Shown: one piece after another, positions 10,593-20,524 of the stretch
How positions within the stretch are numbered: the first letter of the stretch is position 1
Layout: each line of letters begins with the position of its first letter
Source: Meghimatium bilineatum
Taxonomy: Eukaryota > Mollusca > Gastropoda > Stylommatophora > Philomycidae
Direction: 5' to 3'
Assembly: GCA_034231615.1 (NCBI GenBank)
Contig: CM067302.1
Coordinates: 11,522,820 to 11,586,819, forward strand
DNA: 64,000 bases
Notes under the pieces: generated by a model
Databases searched by the model: none
What the model saw: the letters and a program-made list of their open reading frames with translations, nothing else
What the model was told of the DNA's origin: nothing
Made by a program: the position numbers and the translations under genes

Positions 10593-10734
10593 GAAAACCA
10601 GAAAATGGAGCAAATATTAGTTGCACTGTTATCTGACATGCATATCGTAAATGGTGACTAAGAAAGTTTCAGGGGTTAAGTTGGCTGACTCATTCCATAG
10701 ACAGCCAAGTGATCCAAAAGTCAAAGTCAAAAGT

Positions 10735-10815
10735 GTAGCTTACGGCTGGAGATGGATTTAACTGATATGTCAAGGCCAACTATCATTTGGAAAAACAAAG
10801 TCAATGCTATAGCTT
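10735..10815 (+). mobile_element. Short LINE scrap
   Basis: GGCTGGAGATGGATTTAACT, then CAAGGCCAACTATCATTTGG and AAAAACAAAGTCAATGC align with 650-715 of the first LINE fragment in this window. This corresponds to the RLEM...RLTxIWK segment after the RT catalytic domain. About 80 bp remain. Confidence 0.6.
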
Positions 10816-10857
10816 CATACATGTCTACAAGAATCATTACTTTCAATATTAAACGCA

Positions 10858-11146
10858 TGCGGTTGCATCTGTGGGTCCCACAAATTTCCTGCGATACAAA
10901 CCACCCATGCAACAGAAAACCTTAGTAGGTGACATGCCGTTATATTGAGGCTCTCTTATGGAAGCTTGTATCGTGTCATCTATACAATTATATACCCCCA
11001 CTGAGTATAAATCTCCTTCAATAGACATTGCACTAAGCGGAAAGCTGAAGTCTCCTGGGTATGAAAGAAAGATCAGAAACCCATCCCACTGTACATAAAA
11101 AGTAAGAGCTAATAGCTCACAATTCCTGGGGTTCTGAATCATTCAG
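10858..11146 (-). repeat. Unclassified dispersed repeat, copy 2 (inverted)
   Basis: This is the inverted partner of 8190-8445. Its minus-strand frame (10849-11142) stays open for 97 residues and carries FLSYPGDFSFPLSAMSIEGD, GVYNCIDD and FCCMGGLYRRKFVGPTDA. The open frame in both copies could be chance or the trace of a real protein; no known domain is recognised. Confidence 0.8.
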
Positions 11147-11915
11147 TCAATCAATATTAAATTGACAAATATATCTACTTGTATGGTTTATACTTCTATT
11201 GATAAGGGTTGGGATGGTTAACTCTTTCCGACTCTTAGGAGATCATAAAATGTTTTTTATTGCTAAGAATTTAGTCAAAAGGTGGGTGAAACACCTCCAT
11301 TAATGATGTTTCACAAAAAAGGTCATCACCTTTCTCATGAAAAAGATGGAATTATTTCATACAACAACGGACGAATGCCCTTTTTACATTAGTTTTTTTA
11401 GGTAAAATCCCGTCCACACCGAAAACGTCTCTACGGCCCTGATAGCTATCTATGGGTCTTTATGGAACAACAAACTCCATCTCAAAATCCTCTTAGTTGC
11501 TGCTTACGAAATGTTTGACAGATAACAGTGTAGATATCCTTTTCTCCCCTTCCAGTCCCGTCAAATATAAATAACCAAATGGTCAGAGGGTGTCCGACAA
11601 AGTGGAGGGTGCCGCAGTAACCGAATGAACAAATAGTAAAGCAAAATGAATTAAACAAGTTACTGAAAACACTTACCTTGCCTATGAATAAAAATATATT
11701 AAAAAAGTATATATAAAAAAACATACAATAAAACTAAACAGGATAATTCTCCACGTATCGGCACAAATGGAACCTTTTTCAAGAGACAAACAACAGTAAA
11801 CACCACAATAATAAACAGAATAGATGACTTAGCCTGTCTAAAGCCACGTCTCCAAAACATAAAACCACATCTCCATGACACAGGAATGGAAACATATCTA
11901 GTAAAAGAGAAAAAA
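11147..11915. other. Unassigned AT-rich spacer
   Basis: No gene or known element is seen. The short minus-strand open frames around 11482-11973 are Phe/Leu-rich products of AT-rich DNA and overlap one another in different frames. GGTGGGTGAAACACCTCCAT at 11282 is a small imperfect hairpin. Confidence 0.35.
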
Positions 11916-12119
11916 AGGGCAGTTTATATTCAGTCTCGTGAAAACAAGGGCAGTTTCTATCTTTTGCTAACACTCAGGCCAGGCAACACAAGGGCAGTTT
12001 CTATTGGAAATTAAGTTTATTTAGCTACCATTGCTATCAGATTGCTCACTAGAAACAAATTGTAAATTAAGTTTATTTAGCTACCATTGCTTTCAGATTG
12101 CTCACTATAAACAAATTGT
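11916..12119. repeat. AAGGGCAGTTT motif repeats and a 56-bp tandem duplication
   Basis: AAGGGCAGTTT occurs three times between 11916 and 12000. It is followed by two adjacent 56-bp units, 12008-12063 and 12064-12119, beginning AAATTAAGTTTATTTAGCTA, that differ at two positions. The near identity indicates a fairly recent duplication. Confidence 0.9.
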
Positions 12120-12749
12120 CAAAGACTTTTTTTTTTAAAATTCAAAATACACAGGTTGGAAATCTAATTTATTCATTATATGATTCCCTGACAGAAGACC
12201 CATGACAATCACATAATATTCTGAATTTATTTAATACGTCTACAGAAAATACGCTATGACCACTGATCTATACATAAATAGATTTAAGCCTTTACACTCG
12301 GCTGCGCTTAGTGTTACAATGCACCATGTCAAAAAGAATGACAAACTCGCAAACGTGATCACAGTTCTCTCGTTTGTACGAAGCTATACCAAGTGTGTTG
12401 ATTCAAACACGTGACACGTTCTTTATATGCATATCAGTTCCCACGAGACCGTAACTAACATATATATCTGCCATTCACGTAAACAAATGCATATTTTCGT
12501 TATTTTAGTGAGAAATATGTTTTCAAAATATTGAATATTGTCAAAATATTTTTTCTTCATTTAGACCTCTTGTAAGGTTCTGTACATGGAAACTGGTACA
12601 TGGTCCCTTCCTCCCAGTTGACTTTCTACTGTTCTTGTAATGTGTCTAGTCATCTGTTGCCATGGCAAGATCTGGTGAGCTAATTTTTTTCCAGGCTCTG
12701 GATTAGAATGTTGGTGTATCATCTGGCTGGTTTATTAGAATTAGTTTGT
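12120..12749. other. Unassigned spacer
   Basis: No gene, RNA or repeat is recognised in this AT-rich stretch. Confidence 0.35.
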
Positions 12750-13135
12750 TTTCCATCATCCAGGCCACAGGGGTGACCAGAAGACACAAAATTAGAAACA
12801 ATGTCATAAGAGAAAGAGTGGGTGTCATATCAATTCTACAATACATACAAAACCAACAGATACAATGGTTTGGTCATCTGGAAAGAATTCTGTGTGATTC
12901 ATTAGTTTATAAATCATATATGAAGAGAGGAGAAGCAGAAATACGAGCGAGAGGTAGACCTAGAGTACGCTGGATGACAACATCAAAGAGAGATTACACG
13001 AACACCAAATTACATTTTCTGAAGCTGCCAGAAAAGCGAGAACAAGAACATTGTATCTCCCTCGACACCTGTAAAGGGTAAAAGAGGAAGGAAAAATAGA
13101 TAGACCCAATTAAGGCTGGGGGACCGGGAGCCATA
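12750..13135 (+). mobile_element. LINE C-terminal fragment
   Basis: A 111-residue frame (12746-13081) reads GVTRRHKIRNNVIRERVGVI, then IQNQQIQWFGHLERILCDSL, then RARGRPRVRW. This is the usual LINE post-RT order: the short RR.KIRN box, the WFGH(L/V)xR box and the RGRPRxRW basic box. The first residues (MFSIIQ) are probably not element-coded. A frameshift separates it from the final VKGKRGRK-like tail, near 13075-13095. It has no RT catalytic part. Confidence 0.85.
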
Positions 13136-13149
13136 GCGATCTGAAAAAC

Positions 13150-13228
13150 ATTTCTGCGTCAACTGGAGAATGAACCCAGGATCACTCATATGCGAAGCCA
13201 GTGCACTAACCACTTCGCTACTCTGCAC
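13150..13228 (-). repeat. tRNA-derived SINE-like unit
   Basis: On the minus strand TAGCGAAGTGG (near 13208-13218) fits the pol III A box TRGYNNANNNG. GGTTCATTC (near 13168-13176) is one mismatch from the B box GGTTCRANTC. The 30-40 bp spacing is like a tRNA. No cloverleaf acceptor stem is clear, so it is better read as a SINE head or tRNA pseudogene than a working tRNA. It sits directly after a LINE 3' end and before a CATA microsatellite (13229-13250). Confidence 0.5.
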
Positions 13229-13250
13229 ATATGCATACATACATACATAT

Positions 13251-13990
13251 ATAACATGCCCCCCGAGGGTGCTTCTGTCATCTACATCTTCGTATACTAG
13301 CTCTAACTCTTTGATCTAATGCCATGTAATAATAGTCAAGAGAACGGAATGTGCTATCGTAGTTTACAGCTTTGTTTCGATAGATGTGCCTATACATCTG
13401 AATTCAGCATGACTTTTGGGTCACTATGACCAAAACCACATGCAGTAAAGACCTGTGTGCAAAAAGTAAACATGACCTGAAATGCTAATTATTTATCATT
13501 TTCATGAATTTCATTGGTCAGTCTTGTCTCTCCTTGGCATGCAACCCAAAGTATATAACTAGTGACCAACAAAAAACATGAAAATAATAAAAAAACGTAA
13601 CTAATGAAGTCTAGTTTACGTTCTGGTGATAGATCTATACTGGAGTCGGCCATGCTTTGACCTATGGGATGGGACAGTCAATTCTACCCTGAATTCTCCT
13701 TAATTGTCTTTTACAACATGCATGTCAGGTCACAGTGTTGCCATTTTCCTTTTTAGGTCAAAGTGACAAACAAGCAAAGTTGAAGTTTGTTTTGAATCAT
13801 AAATAAATTAATCACAAACACAAAACATAATCCAAGCCACAATTACTTCTAACTCTTACTTTTGCATATCTACGTGCTTCATTTTCCCTAGCAAGGATAA
13901 GATAACCTTGGTGGTTAAATTGTATATTAGGTGGACCTTCATCTGAAAAAATGTGCATACAAAATTTGTATTAAATTAAAATAAATATGT
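13251..13990. other. Spacer with possible old dispersed element
   Basis: No gene is seen. 13640-13790 shares several words with 8640-8735 (GTCTTTTACAACATGCATGT against GTCTCTTACAACAAGATTGA, and AGTGTTGCC against AATGTTGCC) and may be a worn SINE-type repeat. Confidence 0.35.
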
Positions 13991-14334
13991 ACAGAGTTTT
14001 CAAGTTATAGAAGATTGTTTGACTCAATGTGTCCAGAGTATTCAAGCTCCAGAAGATTGTTCGACTTAATGTTTTCAAAGAATTCAAGTTACAGAAGATT
14101 GTTCTACTCAATGTGTCCAGAGTTTTCAAGTTCCAGAAGGTTCCAGAGTTTTCAAGTTCCAGAAGGTTCCAGAGTTTTCAAGTTCCAGAAGATTGTTCGA
14201 CTCAATGTTTTCAGAGTTTTTAACTTCAAGAATATTGTTCAACTCAATGTTTTCAGAGAATTCAAGTTCCAGAAGATTGTTTGACTCAATGTGTCCTGAG
14301 TTTTCCAGTTCTAGAAGATTGTTTGACTCAATGT
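13991..14334. repeat. 42-bp minisatellite
   Basis: Direct repeats built from CAGAGTTTTCAAGTTCCAGA and AGATTGTTCGACTCAATG, about 42 bp each, plus two shortened units of about 20 bp near 14125-14185. Because 42 is a multiple of three, open frames run through it in both directions (14015-14284 plus, 14126-14410 minus). Their repeated 14-residue content is a by-product of the repeat. Confidence 0.93.
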
Positions 14335-14647
14335 GACACTTGGATGCAGTGCCAAATCTTTGTATACTAGCAACCTGCAGTATTCTACTCTGAAGGGGAC
14401 TCACAGACATAAAAAATAATTAGAAGTAAGTGGTTATAGAAACATAATTAATACTAGCTTACAGGTACAAACATCAAAATAATCTCATGCCATACAACAC
14501 TGTAGGGGAGGAATGTTAGCAGGATGACAGTATTAGATTACCACTTTCCACATCTGGAGACAGGAGGACACCACTTCATACCCATCTAGCAGTTATTTTA
14601 GAGTTAACTCAGGAATAGATGAGAAGCAAATATATTTTTAGTTCATA
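14335..14647. other. Spacer between two tandem arrays
   Basis: Nothing recognisable is seen. Confidence 0.35.
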
Positions 14648-15088
14648 ACCGAAGTCACAGTAAAACTCACATTTAACAGATGACATTTGATGTCACGCAT
14701 GAACTCAGAGGTACACAGAGACCGAGTCACAGTAAAACTCACATTTAACAGATGACATTTGATGTCACGCATGAACTCAGAGGTACACAGAGACCGAGTC
14801 ACAGTAAAACTCACATTTAACAGATGACATTTGATGTCACGCATGAACTCAGAGGTACACAGAGACCGAAGTCACAGTAAAACTCACATTTAACAGATGA
14901 CATTTGATGTCACGTATGAACTCAGAGGCACACAGAGACCGAAGTCACAGTAAAACTCACGTTTAACAGGTGATATTTGATGTCACACATGAACTCAGAG
15001 GCACACAGACACTGAAGTCACAGTAAAACTCACGTTTAACACTCAGATGACATTTGATGTCACGCATGAACTCAGAGGTACACAGAGA
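14648..15088. repeat. 72-78 bp tandem array, six copies
   Basis: Units start at 14648, 14721, 14793, 14865, 14938 and 15011 and contain GTCACAGTAAAACTCACATT and TTGATGTCACGCATGAACTC. The first three are almost identical, while the last two carry more substitutions and an insertion of about 5 bp (AACACTCAGATG). The array is therefore polarised, with its homogenised end on the left. Confidence 0.95.
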
Positions 15089-15329
15089 TAACTTGACATT
15101 TTCTGGGACAGAGAACTGGTGTCGCACACCTTCCCAAGAAAGTAGACTTAAAGCTCTTGTGTACTGGAAGTAAAAAAATAACAGTATTTTATTATCAAAT
15201 TTTCTGACAAAATTAGAAATAAATGTTTTCCCTGGGAAGCTAAGAAGAGGAGGATCTCCGCAAAATAGCAGTGGCTTTTCATTGCATCCTTAAGAATACC
15301 TCCGCAGCTAAGGGGTTAACAATTCTATA

Positions 15330-16000
15330 TTAAAATCAATTTTAGTTATGTAAATTAGCCATTATGAATATTAATTAGCTTTGGTTGTATTTATAAATTA
15401 TGGCTGTGTAATCCACAGATTCGTCCAGTTTTCCAGAACACAAAAATGTATAGTATATAGGATAATCTTTCTCGTAAATAATTGAAATATTTAATAATTA
15501 CACTAAATTCAATGTTAATTATGCAAATTAGCCACCATTTTGAATATTTAATAACCCCAATTTCTTCAGAAAATTAGCACAATGTAATAAACAGATGTGT
15601 CTTGTCTGTGCGCACACAAAAATATAGTTTATGTGGTATTTTATTATATTCAATAGTTATATAATTTATTTCCATTTTAATTATGCTAATAAAGTGCCAT
15701 TTTGAATATTAATTAGTTCTACTTGCATCTAAAAATTACAGAAATGTTATCAACAGATCCATCTTGTCTTTGCAAACACAAAAATATTTATATTATGTGG
15801 CATTTAAATATATTTAATTAGTATATAATTCTTTTTTTAATTTTAAATATGCTAATTAGCTGCCATTTTTCAATATTAATTAGTTGTGCGTGTTTCTGAA
15901 ATATACAGAAATGGGATCAACAGTTGTGTCCTGTCTTCGCAAAAAAAAATGTATAGTTTGTGTGTTGTATTATTGAAAATAACAAAGATAATTTAAAAAT
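15330..16000. repeat. Diverged satellite of about 165 bp, four copies
   Basis: A phrase like TTAATTATGCAAATTAGCCA followed by ATTTTGAATATTAATTAG recurs near 15343, 15513, 15677 and 15840, with ACAGA..T..TCTTGTCT...GCACACAAAAATAT-like text at the same offset in each. Spacing is 163-171 bp. Copies differ strongly, so this is an old array. Confidence 0.75.
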
Positions 16001-16186
16001 TATCAGCTTTGCTACATTTTGTGGTCACAAGTTTTATTTATATCTTTCTATATATGTCATGTAAATTATTTTGATGCTAAATTAATTTTGTAAAAATTCA
16101 TAACTTTTTACATGGTTGACGTACAGACTTGGTTGAGGTATCGTTGAATTGCAATTTTGGCACATTCGTCATTCAGGGCTACACTG

Positions 16187-16255
16187 TGACCTTTGATCTA
16201 GTTTCGAGGTATTCCCTAACATTTCCCAAGTAAGATGAGATATGATCAAAGGTCA
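16187..16255. repeat. Perfect 12-bp inverted repeat of a nuclear-receptor-like half site
   Basis: TGACCTTTGATC at 16187-16198 and its exact reverse complement GATCAAAGGTCA at 16244-16255. TGACCTTTGA/TCAAAGGTCA resembles direct-repeat-1 nuclear receptor half sites. Whether it binds anything is unknown. Confidence 0.6.
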
Positions 16256-16386
16256 AGGTTTGAATAGGGGAAATCAGCATTGGGCAAGCTGGTGTGGTTT
16301 TTGGTATGGTTAAAAAAGGGATCTTCTCTTCCCCCCCAACCCCACACCCTAATTGCAAATAATAAAATTGGTAAATTGTTCTTTTC

Positions 16387-16530
16387 TACGGTCACTGCGC
16401 TATAAATAGCACACTGTTTTCATGTTTAAGCAGATGACATCACGGAATTTCCGAGAGAAAACCAATCACTGTGATGCGTGCAGTGACGTCACACCCCGCC
16501 AAGTGATTGTGTGCCGTGGAGCTATAAATC
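16387..16530 (+). promoter_or_regulatory. TATA plus CRE module, copy 1
   Basis: TATAAATAG lies at 16401-16409, then GATGACATCACGG, then a perfect palindromic CRE TGACGTCA at 16484-16491, and a second TATAAAT at 16523-16529. The first part is duplicated at 17178-17231. The module resembles a promoter by motif only. No gene start follows it within reach, so it may be part of a dispersed repeat. Confidence 0.4.
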
Positions 16531-16974
16531 ATATCGATTCACCCTTACACAAGAATTCTTAGAGAATTAATCATTAATTCTAAACATTTTTCTAACCCTT
16601 CTCCCCCCTCCTAAAAATATCTATAAAATAATTCCAATCCTTTTAAAACCTAATAAAAATAAAAAAATCCCCCCTTTACCAAAAGCTATGGTACCAGATT
16701 GTCTTTCTGCCGGGATCATCATTCTTATCATGTTAGGAAATACCTCAAAACTAGGTCAAATTTCACTGTGACCATAGAAATGAAAGATGTGCCATAATGT
16801 TAATGCAAAAAAAATTAATCTCACTGTCTGCATTGAGAGTTGCAGCATGTCTTTCATTGTGGCGCATGTGCAATTGCTGGCGGGGAAAACAGTTTTAGGA
16901 GTGCGTGTACATGAGCAGTGGAAAGAAAAAATTACCACTTCAAGTCTACCGAAAACACTAATATTCAACCAATC
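16531..16974. other. Unassigned spacer
   Basis: A pyrimidine-rich stretch with repeated CCCCTCCT-like runs lies at 16595-16680. Two opposing 70-residue open frames (16756-16999) mirror each other and show no family features. Confidence 0.35.
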
Positions 16975-17150
16975 TCAAGTGTCATGCCGAGTGGCATAGG
17001 CAATCATGTTTCTCCACAACTCTTTGGTGTTGTTAATAAGTTCAGCTGGTGACTTCTTTTTGTGCCACAGTGACAACCACAACTGTCAACACATCCAGAA
17101 ATTTGTCTTCCTGTCTCTTCTCCTGTTGACCTTTCCGGTGGTTACAAAAA
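16975..17150 (-). mobile_element. LINE 3' end fragment, same subfamily as 5213-5873
   Basis: The minus strand reads NTKELWRNMIAYATRHDT and stop, matching NTVDRELWRAMTAYASRHGT of the insertion at 5221. Upstream, TGKVNRRRDRKTNFW corresponds to TGKIEDNKDRGWQRE. No tail or target duplication was identified and the fragment is short. Confidence 0.75.
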
Positions 17151-17177
17151 TAGGTGAAAGTACAGAATAGCTCTCTG

Positions 17178-17231
17178 CTGTGCTATAAATAGCAAGCTGT
17201 TTACATTTTTAACTAGGTGACGTCACGGATT
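17178..17231 (+). promoter_or_regulatory. TATA plus CRE module, copy 2
   Basis: GCTATAAATAGCA (TATAAATAG at 17184-17192), a CTGTTTACATTTTTAA stretch and GGTGACGTCACGGA (TGACGTCA at 17218-17225) repeat the order and spacing of 16400-16455. The CRE is perfect here, whereas at the corresponding place in copy 1 it reads ATGACATCACGGA. Confidence 0.4.
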
Positions 17232-17496
17232 CCTGTGTAACACACATGAAGTTGAAATAGATGCCATGGCGTCACATGTCCTGACGCAAACGAGTTTTAG
17301 TTATCACTATCGCTGCACATAATAGCACTAAAGAAAATGACATTTTGTTACGCGGTGTGCTGTCTCTACCTGCTGAAAATGCACTAACGTTTGTGTTTTA
17401 GTGTTTTCTACGTATTGGCATCTATCAATTTCACTGGTGTTACACAGAAATCCATGAGGTCGAATAGTTAAAGATGTAAACGGTGTGCTATTGCGG

Positions 17497-17771
17497 TTCC
17501 TAATCCCCAACCCCTAATCATATCCCGTAATCCCTACTCCCAAACCTAATCCCTATTCCCCAAACCTACTCCCTATTTCCCAAAACTAATCCCTATTCCC
17601 CAAACTAATCCCTATTCCCCAAACCTACTTCCTATTCCCCAAACTAATCCCTATTCCCCAAACATACTCCCTATTCCCCATACTAATCCCTATTCCCCAA
17701 AACGAATCCCTATTCCCTAAACCTACTCCCTATTCTCCAAACTAATCCCTAGTCCCCAAACCTACTCCCTA
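17497..17771. repeat. C-rich minisatellite of 18-20 bp units
   Basis: About fourteen units of the type TCCCTATTCCCCAAACTAA / ...CAAACCTAC, with strong strand asymmetry. The complementary strand carries regularly spaced GGGG and GGG runs. Confidence 0.95.
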
Positions 17772-18930
17772 CGGCTAGCCCACAGGTGACGATATACCAC
17801 GACACTAGAGGTACGGTCACAACGTAGCATTAAAAGCAACTTGTGTAACAGCATGAATAATATGACACTCACCTTATTGAGAATTCTCTGCAGGATACAC
17901 TTTTTTAATTCCGGAAAGGAACTCCATGAATATATCATTCGAACAACCATGCTTCCTTCTCAATATATACTCACATAATTACGATGAAAATTGCCCTGAA
18001 CATCTTCTACCCTGAATTCTAAATTCTCTTTTAATACTGCCCCATAAACCCTCCATAGTATTTGTATCGTCTGCTCCTGTTCGTTTCTTTCTGTCTGCTA
18101 CTGTATACCACTGCGCATGTCCCTTATTAATAGCACTCTACAAGGCAATCCCAAAACAAAGGTCAGAAAACACATCGAAACTAAAGCAAATGTCACAGTG
18201 GAGAACTATAATGTACTTCAGCCCAAAAATATTAAGGTAAATATATAATAACCACTGGAAATATCAAGAATCAAGGGGAGAAGAGATAGTGTACGACAAA
18301 GAGAAAAGTTGCTAGATGGACTAGTATTATAATTATAGCACGGTAGCAGTTCATCAACCGAGCTATTGACAACACAAGAGCGCCGAGACAAGAGTCGTGG
18401 TGACACACATGATGATGATCGATGACACTCACACTCTATTGAGTATTGATTGATAGTAAATATTGCCTATAAATTACCAGGACAACCAAGTACAATACGA
18501 ACTCATATATTCTTTTTTGTTTAGTATATAACTGCAAACTCACATAGCTCTCTCTCTCTTTCTATCTATATTTCACTTTCGACTTTTCTTGTTTCTACAT
18601 TGACATTGATTTTGAATTACAAACTTCTAGTTCTAGCAGTTGTTATTGTTACCAGGGACTCGTAGAAGATTCAATCATTTTTTAATGTAATGAAGTTAAG
18701 TGTGATTTTTACAAATTTAATACTAAATTCATTTTTGAAAATTCATACAAATAAGTAAAATTGCATAAAATAGTTAGTTTTTACGGATTATGCAAAATAA
18801 ATTGAGATAAATTATATTCTAAAACAATTTAATAATCACATTAAGCTGCATGGCAAGCTGGCAATTTCTGGTAAAACAATATCGGAGGCGATGTGAGATC
18901 TGTGTTGTACTTTCGTTATCAACAGCTAAC
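17772..18930. other. Spacer upstream of the candidate exon
   Basis: No gene or known repeat is identified. A CT run lies at 18549-18562. If the exon at 18931 is real, its promoter should lie at the right end of this stretch. I see no TATA box or CpG-rich block there, and an in-frame ATG at 18850 would extend the protein by 27 residues unlike any homologue. Confidence 0.35.
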
Positions 18931-19052
18931 ATGTCGGTGGATATTAGACTTGCCAATTCTCGTGCTACAGGAGCAGATTTGTATCATGGAGAGAATCCAG
19001 GAAATATTGTCACACCTGGAGATATTATCACAGCAAACACTAGATTCATGAG
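18931..19052 (+). CDS. Candidate first coding exon of exosome subunit Rrp4 (EXOSC2-like)
   Basis: The 5' exon would encode the N-terminus of Rrp4/EXOSC2, an S1/KH cap subunit of the RNA exosome that guides RNA to 3'-5' decay in nucleus and cytoplasm. The frame begins MSVDIRLANSR and ends VTPGDIITANTRFMR. In the family the N-terminus begins with a short MxxE/DxRL motif, followed by VxPGDxITxDTGFMRGHG, so the match covers both ends of the exon. The Arg codon is split by a splice donor, AG|GTAATC, at 19052/19053, just where the family continues GHG. Start 18931 is chosen over the in-frame ATG at 18850 on this basis. Two usually invariant residues differ: D to N, and G to R in DTGFMR. That may mean a decaying duplicate. 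No second exon was found in the remaining 45 kb. Confidence 0.6.
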
Positions 19053-20524
19053 GTAATCTTTATGCACTGTTACATTGTAGCAAAGTTTAGTAATACCCAT
19101 AGTTACCTGTTTTAGATATGTTGCAAAACAGTGATCTTCTTTCACTTTCAGATCAAGACTTATTAAAAGACATATAATATATAGTTTTACTAAGTTTACA
19201 CACTTTACTAACAAATTTATAACGACAAGAGCAGTAAAGAAATACACAATAGATGTTAGTAAAGCCAAGCCCTAGGGCGCAAATGGCACCAATCTTCAGA
19301 AACAACATTGTAGATTTAAGATTTAAACACCAAAATAACATATAACAGAACACTAGGCATTAGGAAATCGTAAGGGGACGTGAAAGTGAATGTGACTTAA
19401 ATTACTTCCCTTGTTTTGATAGCGTCCAAGAATCCATTTTTTGCATCACGTGAAACACTGACCACAGCAATTGTCTTTAGACAACGCGACACAACTTTAT
19501 TGTTGATAAAAGACAACTGTTTAACTTTTCTCATTCATTTGTGCATCGAATTACGTAACTAGAAGTTGGAAGTACGCTGTGTACATTTTTCACCAAGCAA
19601 TTAAATAAGCCTAGGTAAGTGTTTTTTTCTCTTTGCACACATATATTTATTAATTTGAATAAAATAGGATGTTGTAACCATGTCTAACAAATGAAACAAC
19701 CATTTTTCTCTTTATATACAAAATTTCACTATTTTTGGAAGTTGCCGGTAATTATTATCGAATTTTAAACAAACGCACTGCAGATCGGTCACGCGTTCCT
19801 CAGCCGCCATCTTGTCTACTGCTAAACTTTACTGCCGCGTCGATAATTCTGAAATGTCTCTTATTTAAAGAAATTGACGTTTAACAACTACAATTCCTGC
19901 CTCTTTTAATTTCTTTAATTCATTTTTAAATGATACTAGTAAATAATCTAAGATTTATATGTAAAATAATTGAAATTATTGGTACAAGACCATGCCGAGT
20001 GCGCGTACTTATGTACTATCATGCGTCCGTCGCCATGACGACTGAAGTGTTTTCTTAGTCACATCGGTCTGTTTCATGTTGATAATTTTACAAGAAACAC
20101 ATTTCAAATTAAATATATATTATTTATATTGTTTATGAAGTCCAATTGCTTATAATTCTCTCATGAATATTTCGTAAAATTCACTTTTATGTGAGAGATG
20201 CTTTCTCCTTTCAATAGACCTAATAAATCAAATCAATGCAGACAATGTCAACTTCAGCATCTTCCAAACGTTCTCACTCTTTTTGGTATCTTTGTCTCTT
20301 GTTGTTTATTATCAAATTTGCTCAATTTTCTACATAAGCCTATCTACAGAATAATGTAATAAAGTATTTAATTATATAGGGCTAATTAGGTATCACTAAA
20401 ATAGGAAAAACAAAAAGCAAATTTTGAAAATTTGGTGCACATACCTACCTGGTAATTTATTCATACCTTTGACATAGAATTGTTTATGTACATGTGTACC
20501 AAATGCCAATAATAATAATAATCA
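19053..20524. other. Putative intron with promoter-like motifs
   Basis: No coding exon is recognised. There is a perfect splice-donor consensus TAG|GTAAGT at 19612-19620, an E-box CACGTG at about 19447, and on the minus strand AAGATGGCGGC (about 19805-19815). The last resembles YY1-bound promoters and opens a 32-codon frame starting MAAEERVTDL. These may mark an alternative 5' exon or promoter. The evidence is motif-level only. Confidence 0.3.

Noticed and set aside
12300-12420. Possible tRNA or small RNA gene in a less AT-rich patch
   Set aside because: No A/B box pair or cloverleaf could be drawn by eye.
14015-14410. Opposed open frames with 14-residue repeats over the 42-bp minisatellite
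   Set aside because: A multiple-of-three unit without stops gives open frames on both strands; nothing else supports coding.
18850-18930. In-frame upstream ATG as start of the exosome-like exon
   Set aside because: The additional 27 residues do not resemble the family N-terminus, whereas MSVDIRL at 18931 does.
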